In this document: in pieces, positions 21,701-33,700 of the stretch
Layout: the number at the start of each line of letters is the position of its first letter
Position numbering within the stretch: position 1 is the stretch's first letter
Source: Dendrobium chrysotoxum
Lineage: Eukaryota; Streptophyta; Magnoliopsida; Asparagales; Orchidaceae
Direction of reading: 5' to 3'
NCBI GenBank assembly: GCA_019925795.1
Contig: CM034305.1
Span: forward strand, 56,656,573-56,720,572
DNA: 64,000 nt
Made by a program: the position numbers and the translations under genes
The notes under the pieces: model-generated
Told to the model about the DNA's origin: nothing
Databases searched by the model: none
What the model saw: only the letters and a program-made list of their open reading frames with translations

Positions 21701-24700
21701 TATAATATATTTAGAAACAAACAACATAAAAGAATCTGAAAAGAATTAATGTGGATTCACAAGAAAGAGGTTGAACGAGTAGAATTCAAAAAATTGGTAA
21801 TAACCATTGTTGACTTTCTTTTAGGTGTCGATTGATTTCTTGATCTACTTCTCTTGTACGTTGGTTGACTTTTTCTTAATTGTCATTGATCTTGATGGTC
21901 CTTGGTCGATTTTGAATCATGCATACACTGAGCTGATGTGTGTGACAGCATTGTGAGTCACCCACAGCCCCTTTGATTTACTGTTGATCTCAAATTTCAA
22001 ATCTGTGAGTTACATTGTATACTTCACATTCGAAGACACATGTGATGAGATCAATAGTAATCTTTCGAGGATATTACATAAATTCATACATCCAAAGGTT
22101 TCATATGCAAAATCTTCTCTCACATAAAACTCTATAATTAGAGCCTCATCTCGCAAAACAAATTGCGCTATCACGTTTAAATAGTTGAAACAATTCAAAT
22201 GGTCCCGTCTACATCAACATTAGGCATCATATGGCCTTCATCAAAGGATTAAATATTTATTATTATTTAAAAAATATAAATTCAAAAATATTATATATAT
22301 ATATTTCACTCAATTCCTCTAAAACAAAATTAAAATTAATTAAAAAAGAGGATTACACTTTTCTAAATTCCTAATTTTGTTTGGAAGGAAATTCCCCTCC
22401 AAATCCTAACCCCATATATCCTTCAATCTCAACCATCCATTCATGGCGTTGATTAAATAAAAGGCCTAAGAATCCTAAGAAAAAACCCTAAGGAGAGAAG
22501 ATAAGAAAAGGGAGCATCCAAGAAAAAAAGCTAGAGATTAAGATGTAGAAACTCCCAAATCTTTCACCCAAGTAGCAACAATTGTCACCGCCACCACTAC
22601 CGCCCACATACACGCACCCTGCACACAAGCACGGGTGAGGTAATTACCTCGAAAACCTTTGATGGTCATAGGTCTTATTCATGCTCTATGATATGTTTGT
22701 GGCACTAAGAAGAGTGAACCCTGCATCCAAGTTTGAACATCCTCTTGGTGGCATGCAAGCCATAGGTGTTGATCTTTGTTACGTTGAAGATCAAGTGACC
22801 TCAATGGATGGCTTGGATTCAAATCAAGGGGATGAAGGCAATGTGTTTACCATTCATTCTAACGAAATTGAATGGACTACTTTGATGTAATTGCTTCTGC
22901 ATCCTACCCATAACCTTAGGCTAGCTTTTGTAACCTTGGACGAGCTACCATATAGCTCACCATATGATATTTGACTTCAATCTACCGTATTGATAGAGGT
23001 TAATCTCTTTTGACATTGGTCTACCAAATTGACCTTAGTCACTGTTATATATCTGATATTATCCTAAGTGATGAAACCTCCTCCTTAGTCTTAGGTGAAA
23101 CCCTTACAATTTATTCACTTGAACAAATCAGATGAATCATCCATTATCTAGCTTAATTCATTCCTAGTGATGACAACCCCTTAGCTCTAGGTGACATATA
23201 TTGACTCTACTTACCTAGCCAAATTATGTGAACTTTCTTATAATTAAACCACACATAAATGAATCTCAAGCTCATTTTTCCTTAGGACTCAAGACCTTTC
23301 ATGTAGTTTCTTTGCCTTAGGCTCAAAAGCTTTAAGCCCACCTACTTTGCCCAAAATAAGTAAGTAATCTCACCTTCCCTATAAGCCAATCCTAATCCTC
23401 CTTACTTGTTTGACCCCATCAAACAAGAAAATCTTTGCCTTTGAACCCAAAAGTTCAAGGCTTATCTTGTTGTCTTAATTCCCAAAATTATAGACCAAAT
23501 CAACCATAGGCAAAGGCAAAGTGGTGTGGGGGCAGCAACTGATGGCATCGATGGCCGGCGACAGTGGAGGGCTGTTGACCTCTGACGTGGAGACTAAGAA
23601 AGAAAATAAAAAAAGGGGGCTAAAAATAATTACCTGTAGCCAAATCTCACCCAAATCGCTGCTCTCGCCATTTCTACAGTACCCCATACCATGCAATCGG
23701 CGCGGCTCAGAGCCGACCACGCGCTTTGCTTGCCTCGATCGCATCCATTCGTGTCTTTAAAAGCCGGGAAAACGAAGCCTTCGGGACTGCTCTTCCACTC
23801 AAACTCCCGCAAGCTTGCTCCCTCCGACACCAGATCTCCCGTCGTTGCTCCCGATCTCGGCAAGCCATCCGAACTCCTCTTCCCACGCAAGTTCCTCTCC
23901 ACCTCTCCCGTCACTACTGTTCGGCTTCGCTTCGACAACGACGTTCCCTCCTCTCGGATCGGAAGTTCGGACATTTTGATCGTAAGCAACAACCGGAGCT
24001 CGCCGCTGTGAAGGAACCTTCTCCCCTACACGCGCTTCTTCGGCTCCTGCGTGCCGTTCGACTTTGCTCCTTCGATAGACGTTCCCTCCTCTCAGATCGG
24101 AAGTTCTGACATTTTGATCACAAGCAACAACCGGAGCTCGCCGCTGTGAAGGAACCTTCTCCCATACACGCGCTTCTTCGGCTCCTGCGAGCCGTTCGAC
24201 TTCGCTCCTTCGATCGACGTTTCCTTCTTGTCCGATCGGAAGCCACGATAGGAGCTTGCTCACTAGGGAGGTAGCCATCCTTCTCCCTTCCGCGAGCTTC
24301 TTCCGCCAAATCCTGTCGCTAAACAGCCCTTAGGGCTTTCTTTTTTTTTTTTAAATTAAATTAAATTCATTATAATTATTTATCTTTAATTGTAATTAAT
24401 TGATTTTAATTATAAATTAGTAATAATTAATTAAAATTGATTGTATTTAATTAAAATTCATCATGATAAATTAGTTTTAATTATAGTTAATAATTAATTA
24501 ATTATAAATTAATTTTAAGTAATTAAATATAATTATGATTAATTTTTCTTAATATAATAATTAATTATTATTATTAATTAATTAATCATAATTATTTAAA
24601 TTTAATTATGTTTAATTTTTTTAATATAATTAATTATTATTTAATCATGAAATAATCCTAATTAACTAAATTTAATTATAATTAATTATTTTTAATTATA

Positions 24701-27700
24701 ATAATAATTATTAATTAGTCATAATTAATTAAGTTTAATTATGCTTAATTAATCTTTAATATAATTATTTCTAATTAATCATTAATTAATTATAATTAAT
24801 TAATCTAATTATAATTAATCCTAATTAATTATAATTAATTTTTTAAAAAAAAGAGAGAGAAATACTTCTCTTGCTTGCCTCGATCTCCGTGTGCCAACCC
24901 CGCCTCGCCAAAATGCCAAGGTATAACCCCCCTAAACCCTAAAACTCCGAGAACCCGCCTCGAGGCTTGCAACGCGACAAAACGACTACCTATACACGCT
25001 TTTCTTAGCGTGGTGAGAGGAAGTGCATCGCGAGGCTTACAATGAAGCGGGTAATCACCTAAAATCCTATCCTCGGCGTTCGTGTCGGGCCGGCAAACCG
25101 CCCATACACGCTTTTCTTAGCGTGGTGGGAAGGGAACCCGGTGCGACGCCTACGGCGAGGCGGGTAAGCCCTATGCACGCTTTTCTTAGCATGGTGGGGA
25201 CAATTTTAAGTACCCGTATGCAGCTCTGTACCTGCGGGAAAACAACTGCTATTTTCTTGTAACAGGTACATGTAGAAGACCCATACATGCTTTTCTTAGC
25301 GTGGTGGGGACAAAGACTTTACACGGTCACAGTGTCCTCGAAAGAGGGCACCTACCATACACGCTTTTCTTAGCGTGGTGGAAAAGACCCAGTTTTCCGT
25401 AGTTTCCCCTAAACAGGGGAGACGTCGGGAGACTGCCAAAATTTCGGGTGAAACACAAGACTGCACTTGGACCTAACTTGGACAAATTTTGGACGACTCT
25501 GAACTCAACTTGAACCTAAATGAAATAAGTTCAAACCTAAATCTGATTTGAATAACGCGAAAGTGAACTTAAAAATTTGAACTCAAGAAGACAACAGAGA
25601 ACTTGCACTTGGACTTAGAACTTGAATGATCATGCACTCTAAAGGACTTGCAACAAATGATACTGATTCGAACATCAAATGAACAAGACTTGAATCAAGC
25701 TTAATCAAGAAGGGCTGAAGTTGAACAATCACAAAAACTTGAATCATGTGCAAGAGAACTCAAATTGAACTTGAACTTGAACTTGATTGAACTCAAAAGA
25801 CAACAAGGGATTGATTTGAATCCTAACACTAAGCTCTCAACAAAGGATAAAGAGATGATTCGTTGAGAAGAACTTACAAGCGATGGTCAACATGAATTTT
25901 AAGAATATAGCAATGCACTCACAAGCAATAGCTCGAAACTACATAGAACTTGTAAGGAATAAGCCTTCAAATCTGAACTTACAAGTTGATATATCAAACT
26001 TCTGCAAGTACAAACCACTCATAAGTGATGGTGAGGTCCCATGCACATGGATGATTTGGAACAAGTACAATGAACATAAGGACACATGATAAGTACAATG
26101 TCATCTCTCGCATCAACAACAATTCGACTACAAGAAGACACAACAACGAATGATTTCAAATGCAAATAAACAAACAAGAAGCCTACATCTCACTCACTAA
26201 TAAAGAGAAAGATGAATACATAGCTTGATGTCATGCAACACTGCAGAACCTTCGACTTGTACATAGCCATTGTGGAACTTGCAGTACTCATATCAATTAA
26301 CCAGCAAGTCTATATGAAGAAGGTTGGGAGCATTACAAGGGGAGCTGTTAGTGGATGTGACCACATATCATACAAAGAAGACAATAATTTGCCAAAAGAA
26401 TATGCTTAGAGAAGAGTGTAATGAATGACTTATTCACAGTCAACACCAAATGATTATAACGAATGTAATTGCCTATGAGTTGTTGTGAGAAGCTTGTCAT
26501 ACACGGATATAGAAGAATAGTGATAAATGCGGATACCTGTGAGCAGTGGTAAAAGACCCCTTTGCATGAAAACAATATATTTATAGGTGGCAATCATCGA
26601 CTGACAAACAAGTGCGATAGTTTCCCTCTTGAATAACAATGGTGAACAAGTCACAAACCTGAAAATCTCCCTTAGATCGACATCGATTATTTCACCAATA
26701 CACTGTGTTCCTTCTGAATGCCGAAAGATATAAGTATTTGCAATGGTGCCCATAAACATTGAAATATATGCAAGAATGTAATAGTGTCGAATACAAATGA
26801 TCTGCGAGGATAAATAGATATACAATGACTTATCCGTCAGTGATGCATAGATATGATCGTGAGTAAAGTTTGAAGATCTAAGATCCCTACAAAGTATGAT
26901 GAATGTAGAAGTTAAGGATAATTATCCACATCACTGGCAATGATATTATAGAGAGTATAGATGTCTGTCCCCTACAAGAAGAGAAGCTAGATACACAATG
27001 TACAAGACGATTAGATGTGTGTGATGAATCTTGAAGCATATATGAGAGTTGTCGGTTCAAGACAGTACCACTGATTTCGAAATACAAAACACCGGCAAGG
27101 ACGCAGTCATCCAAGGTTGAAATGACCGATCCTTATTTAAGTCAACAACAGAATATGGTGGTGATGACATAATTAGGAGTCACTTATAGATTCCTATGCA
27201 AGTTCTGAAAAGCGGAAACTAGATCAAATCATCTTCGAAAATGAAGTAAACAAATCTCAATTCGACTAGGTCCCGAATATAGGGCTGGACAAGATTATTG
27301 AGGCTTGCAAGCTCCTTGATAAATGGTGATTATGCATCAAACACGCCACCGAATCCGCAACATTCATGCAAGCGGACAGAAGGCGTTCATAAATATTCCA
27401 AATGTATCCCCGCACATGCACCGTAACTTGTATACACTTAGGTACACATAAGGGGATGTATCATGAACCCGCATGGGCCCCGGCGAGCGTGTTATTGGTA
27501 CACACGTGACGTCTAGGGATGCTGCGCGGGTCAATAGGTGAATTCCAGTTCTAGCCTGATCCTCCTATACGGGTAGATAGGAGTCGACACGGCTCGAACT
27601 ATTAAATAAATATGCGGTCGCGAGATCGACCGCGATATTTATTTTATAGTTCATATTAGGCCTTCAAGGCCTATAATCAAGAGAATTCACTAACAAAGGT

Positions 27701-30700
27701 CCAAAGTCTACGAAACCCGATCCTCTGTCGACCAGTAGATAGAGTCGACAGGGTCCAATCAATAAAATATAAATGATCTCGTGCACCCCGATGATGGCCG
27801 TGTTGAATGAAAATATCAACCGGAGGGGTCCATTTCAAATATCTTCAAAATAAAATCCCAAACACTCAAAAATCAAAAACTCCAGAAAACTCCAGACAAT
27901 TTCAGAAACTCCGAAAATATTTAAAAATTGAAATCCAACTATCAAAACACTTAAAGCAAAACACATCCACCCTCCGCAACAGTTTGCCGAGGTGGACAAA
28001 TTAAAATTTACTTCAGCTCACATAAAGCTAATGCCCGGTCGAAAATATCACTAGGATTCATTCTCAAACAATCTCCTGCCAACAAGGACGTGGTACGAGT
28101 CCTCTAACCGGCAATTTCGCCGCCAAATGGCACTGCAGGATAAGCGATTATGACTCGGGGCTCTCTGAAACAGGTGGTCGCCGCCAAATGGCACCATTAT
28201 ATTATGATTATGGCCAGAGCCAGTATGCTCCTCAATGGCATCAAATCCTTGAGATATGAATCAAAAGGATATAATCGATAGGACACAAAGCCCTCTGTTA
28301 GCTAAGGTGGATTCAAATTTGTCCCCTTAGACAAACACTCCCCCCAGGTCTACAAGGTACCCTTGGACGAAGCAACTCATGACTGCCGACAAGGATCTTC
28401 TATCAGGTTGGGTCAACTACCTCCTCTGACTAGGTAGACTAGAGACCACGATGGCCCGGGACGACGGAACCATGGGATCTTGATCGGGTCCATCATCCAT
28501 CCCCCCACCATCCTCTTTAAGTGCAAGATGGTGAAAATTTTTATTTTAAATATTAAATCTCCAAATCTTCCAAATTCCCAAATTCTCCAGATTTCAACAT
28601 CCCAAACCCATGCTACTACTATATGTCAGGCTCACGTATCTTTACATATCTGATCGACGACTAGCCTTAATCGAAAGTTCTCTCTCGTTATCGGGAGGGG
28701 TAATTAACTATAGGGGCTTGCGCCTATAGGAAACCAGAACTCAGACCATAAATTCCTCGCAAAATGAGGGCGAAATCTCTGGGTAGTGTCTTATCTACAA
28801 TCCCATCTGCCTTCCAAAATTTACCCCGGAACTTAAATCCGTTAAAACTTCCCCCTCGAAAAGCAAAATCGGGCGGATGCCGGGGCCAAATTTTTGAAGC
28901 CCACAGATTTCTGGCGACTCTACTGGGGATTGGTTTCTCTTTCCATCTTTGGCTAAGTCGTCTCAGTGCTATAGTAGCAGCTAACCAATACGAGTTAAAG
29001 TTTTGAATTTTTCAAAGTGATCATTTAATGAATCAAAGTTATGAATATTCTAAAAATGATCATTCAACAAATTTATCGAGATAACGTATTTAGCAGTATT
29101 TTAAATTTATATTATTTGAATTTGCTCGCTAATGTTATCTATTTTTATCTTCTATTCTGTGTAAGTCTCTGCACTTTGAAAGTGTGGGGTGATATATCAG
29201 ATTCTGATTACTAACCCTTATCTTTCATTTGTGTAGATGGATCTACAGAACACGCCGATGACTGTCCAGCTGGGACGTGGCGCCAGCATCCAACTGGCAA
29301 ATGCGATCATCAACACTGGAAACGATGGAGCTACCATCCAGTTCGGTAGCGTTGACTTCCCTGCCGTTGTTGCAAGGACTACCGCCATTCCTACGAATGA
29401 CAGAAATGCTGAAGGGCCTACCAGGAGGCCACGCTCTACTGAAACCGCCACTCGTCGTGCGCATCTGCCAGCACAACGACTTACTGCCGAGAATCCTCGT
29501 AGGAGGATCTCTGTATTTGAGCGACTATCTCAATCCGAAGCTCCAACCACCAAGAGGGTTGTAGCTGATGGAAGAATCTCCGTGGTGGCTGCAAACACCA
29601 CTGATTTATCTAGAGAAATTCCTGCACCTGGGAGGAATAATGCTGAAACTTCCTCATTGGAGGGAGGCTCACTAGGAGGCAAAGGAGGAAGAAGAATGCT
29701 GAGCTCCGAGTCCGACAACAACAACTCCTTGTCCATCCCTCCAACTTGCCGGCTCAAGAGCCAGAAGCTACAATTCCTACCCAGAACGGATTTGCAAACC
29801 TGAAGTGGGGAAAAAGAAATAGCTCCTCTGGAAAGCTAAAGAAATCATTCTGAGAGCAACGGCCTGAGGTCCCAACTCCTCCAAGAAAGAAAGAACCTGA
29901 AACTCTCTCGGCCCGAGTCTACAGGGTTCTGAAAATTGTGAAAGAGAGAGGACTAAATAAGAGAAAATACCAGCGTCCACTGATGGTCGAGACCAGAAGG
30001 ACCCCGCCAAGAGAACGTCTGTCTCTTGCAACAGAGAGAAAGGAAAGAAAATACACCCCACGCGGTGAGCATCGGGGTGTGACACCTGAACAGCGCGTTC
30101 AGGGATCCACCGCCGAAAGGTTCCGGTGGAAGGGAAAGCAAATCTGGAGGCCAAGGCCTCGCAGAGAAGAGAAGAATGAAAGAAGGACTGACCCAGGTGT
30201 GACATCCGGTACAGCTTCCCGGAGATCCTCCCCCGTCAGTAAACAACGTCAAAGGTGGGTCCAAAAGAAGACCCACAATGATGCTCCTCCCGACGGTAGA
30301 CACCTTGGAGAATCCTCCAGGGGATCTCGTCGTTCTCTGACCCCTCCCAAGAATGAATCCAACTTCGATCGCAACCCGCAGATCGAAAAGATCTTCCTAC
30401 CAAGCCAAGAACCGGAGATCCAGTGATGCCGCCGCTCGGAGATCCGAGTACTAGAAGAGGAAGGAGGAGATATGAAAGAAGAATATATAGAAGATATTGA
30501 AGAAGAAAATATAAAAGAATATATTAAAAAAAATTTAGAAGATGTAAACAAACCTTAGACATGGAAGTGGTCTATATGGTGAGGCATATCAATGTCGATG
30601 ATGAGGCCTACTACGATGACGGTGAAGGCGATGATCGTTGGCAACCGCCAGTTAGGCAAGTGTATAGACGTCATCATGAAGCTTAGTCCACCACTGGCGG

Positions 30701-33700
30701 AGGTGGTCATTCCCAAGGAGAGGATGAAGTTGAGGAAGTAGAAGGAAATCCCCCTGATGCCAAAAATATCACACTCGCTGATATGTGGCGACAGATGAGA
30801 CGGCAAATGAGAGCCAAAGACAGAGAAATCTCTCAGTTGAATGAAAAGATGACGGAGATGATGACTCAAATGACAATGATGATGCAGATGATGCAAAGAA
30901 ATGTTGCAGTTGATTCTATGCCCAATCCTCCCCCTGATCCTCTAAACTTCCAAGCGCCGCAAGTATCAGGAGTACGTAGAGCTCCCGAAGGTGGCAATGA
31001 AGTTAATAACATCACCCGCCAACCCACTCCGCAGAATATTGCAAGTACCTCCGAGCCTGTGACTGCTGCGCAGCTCGAAGGAATCATCACCGAGAAGATC
31101 AAGGCAATCATAGCCATTGATCAAGAAGAGAAATTGGTGGGAAAGGGTCGTCCGTACCCTGCTAAATATGATCAGGTATCGTACCCGAAGGGATATTCTG
31201 TGTCAAAGTTTAATATTTTTGATGGTAACAAAAATCCTAGACAGCACCTGGCACAATTCAAGGCCTCCTGCGGGAATACTGGAGGAAATGATGCTCTACT
31301 CTTCCGACAATTCGTTAGCAGTTTGACAGCAGCTGCTTTCGAATGGTACGCTGAATTACCAAATGACTCTGTAAAGACATTTGCAGAGTTAGAAAATATG
31401 TTCATGAAAAGGTTCGCCAGTGCGACCGAGAAAATAACGATCGCTGACCTTGCTCTGAATAGAAGAAAAAAGGAAGAATCAGTGACCAAATATATCACTC
31501 GCTGGCGTAACTTGAGCATGAAATGTGAGCAGCAGCTTGAAGAAGAGCATGCCGTACAGTTGTTAATGGGAAATATTGATGATAAAATGCAACCATTCCT
31601 GTGTATGGCTACTATCACTACATTTCAGGATTTGCTGGACAGAGTGACAAAGTTTGAGAAATTGAACTTGTCAAAATCAGAGAACTATGCTGATAAGCCT
31701 AAGAAGACTAAAGCCTCAGGGCTAGAAGAGGTGAGGCTGATTCCATATTTTTCTCCAGAGCTGATAAGGAGAAACAGATGGCGTATAATGTAGACAAATG
31801 CAAGTAGCCGATGCAATATCAAGAAAAGCCTAAGCAAGTCTACAACCTAACCCTCAGCCGAAGCTGATACTTGGGAGGAATGATAAACCACAAACTTATC
31901 AAGGTGGTGGAGAACGACCGCGACAAACAACGGGAACTGGTGATCGAACGTTCCCCTCCCTCAAAGATAAAATGAGTAAAGAATATTCATTTAAAAGGGA
32001 AAGTGTCGCCAAGTTATTTCGACAGGCATTGAAGGCGGGCTTAGAACTGCCTGAGTGCAAGAGGCCTGAGGAGTCGAAACACAGTGGCGATCCAAACTAC
32101 TGCCTATATCATCGGGTAATGAGTCATCCAATTGAAGATTGCTATGTCTTCAAAGATTGGCTTGAAAGAAAATATCCCAGAAAAGAATCAAATCGGGTAG
32201 TTACGACTTCCTCCGTACCCCCGATTGAAGAAAGAAAAAATGAAAAGAAGCCAGCTCAAGAAGAGCAGTGGGAGACTGCGGTCTCCAAGAAAACTGTGAA
32301 AATGCTGAAACAGCTTGGAAGAGTTCTAGATGTAAAATGGAAATCTCCTACGGAGCCAGTGTTAAATCTGAAGGCACTGCCTGTGGCACAAGCATCTGCT
32401 TCTAAACAGTTTCCCAACCAAGCTGGAACTTCAAAATCTGGGAAGGCAAAGTCCAAAAAGAAGACAAAGTTGAAGAAGCCCAAGGAGAAAAAGACTGCAA
32501 CTCAAAGGGCTATCGACAGTTTGGATGAATATTACCAGACTGTGAGGCGACCTATTAAGCTCGCTGACTTTATGTCAGAGCTTAAAATAGATGAAGCCGA
32601 AAAAGAAGAAGACTCTCTTCCAGTGGAGGTATGTCGGGTCATCTCAGTGGCTCCAAATACGCTGACAAAAGAAGAATGTACTGAAGAAATACCCTCTGAA
32701 TCCTGTATGATGGTGTCACCAATGGACTACAGTTCAGAGGAGGATCTATATTTTCCAAAGACAGATGAGTCAGACACCAACATAACATCGCAAATGGGAC
32801 ATGTAAATCTGGGAGGTGACTCTGAATCAACAGATGAATCCCTAGACGCGACAATGGCCGACTTGGAAGAAAATGCACTGTCAAGCAAGTCTGAACAAGA
32901 GGAGATCGCTTAGGTACAATTGAGAAGCGGCAAAATACTTCTCTCTTCGCCAAACAAGGAGACCTCCAATAAAGATAAGGGGAAGGAGATAGTTGTCAAC
33001 GAAGACATTATCCCCAAGGACCCCAAGAAGAAAGATACTCCAGTTAAGGGAATAGATTATAATATCTTATCCCATCTGAGGAAGATCTCTGCCCAGTTCA
33101 GCATATACGACGCCCTAGTGATGTCTAAAGATCTTCGGGAGACTTTGATTCAGGCTCTCAAGGATCCCGAAAGGTACGAGGCTTATTTCGCTGAGCGTAA
33201 CTTGACCGAGGTCCTGCAAGCTCGTAACGAACCGTTCATCACTTTCACCGAGGATGACATGATGCTCGGGACTGCAGACCACAACCGACCTCTGTATGTT
33301 ACTGCAGAGAGTGATGATTTGGTAATCAGTCGAATTCTAATCGACCATGGGTCCTCCATCAATCTTATGAGCTTAAAAGCACTAAGGTCATTGTGCCTCA
33401 ACGTGGAGCACCTCGGGCCAGATAAGCTCATGGTGCATGGTTTTAACGAGAAAGGGCAGAAAACCCTTAGATCATTTATGCTCCCTCTTGTATTTGGAGA
33501 ATTTTACACAGAAGCAAAATTCCATGTAATTGACGCGGACACTTCATTTAAGGCGCTACTAGGTCGCCCCTGGTTGCATGAGTATGGCGTTGTCCCGTCA
33601 ACACTACACCAGTGCATGAAGTATCTCAGAGAAGGAGAAAAATTCAGGATCTCTGGTGACATCCAACCCTTTGCAGTCCATGAAGCAACAGTCTATGAAG

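Larger units (their letters stand above)
23573..28905 (+). repeat. 5' LTR of Ogre-type element (5333 bp)
   Basis: TGTTGACC at the start, CCCACA at the end. Its parts in order are a GC-rich head with a 138-bp tandem repeat (23940-24240), an almost pure A/T block (24340-24855), five copies of a small hairpin word (24995-25377), a Gln/Lys-codon-like 'aacttgaa' rich stretch (25480-25860), a long unique body and a 3' part with two hairpins (27604-27665). Open frames inside it have no family resemblance. Confidence 0.93.

Noticed and set aside
22681..22890. Small 69-codon gene
   Set aside because: No recognised motif, no supporting splice or promoter context, and surrounded by repeat-like DNA.
23691..24278. 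Overlapping frames on both strands at the LTR head
   Set aside because: They are products of the GC-rich 138-bp tandem repeat, without family resemblance.
24995..25377. CRISPR-like array
   Set aside because: Short repeats with unequal spacers inside a plant LTR, duplicated in the other LTR; no cas genes and the wrong kind of genome.
26454..26825. Minus-strand 123-codon frame in the LTR (and its copy at 43147-43452)
   Set aside because: It is conserved only because the two LTRs are copies; no domain, and it starts and ends differently in the second LTR.
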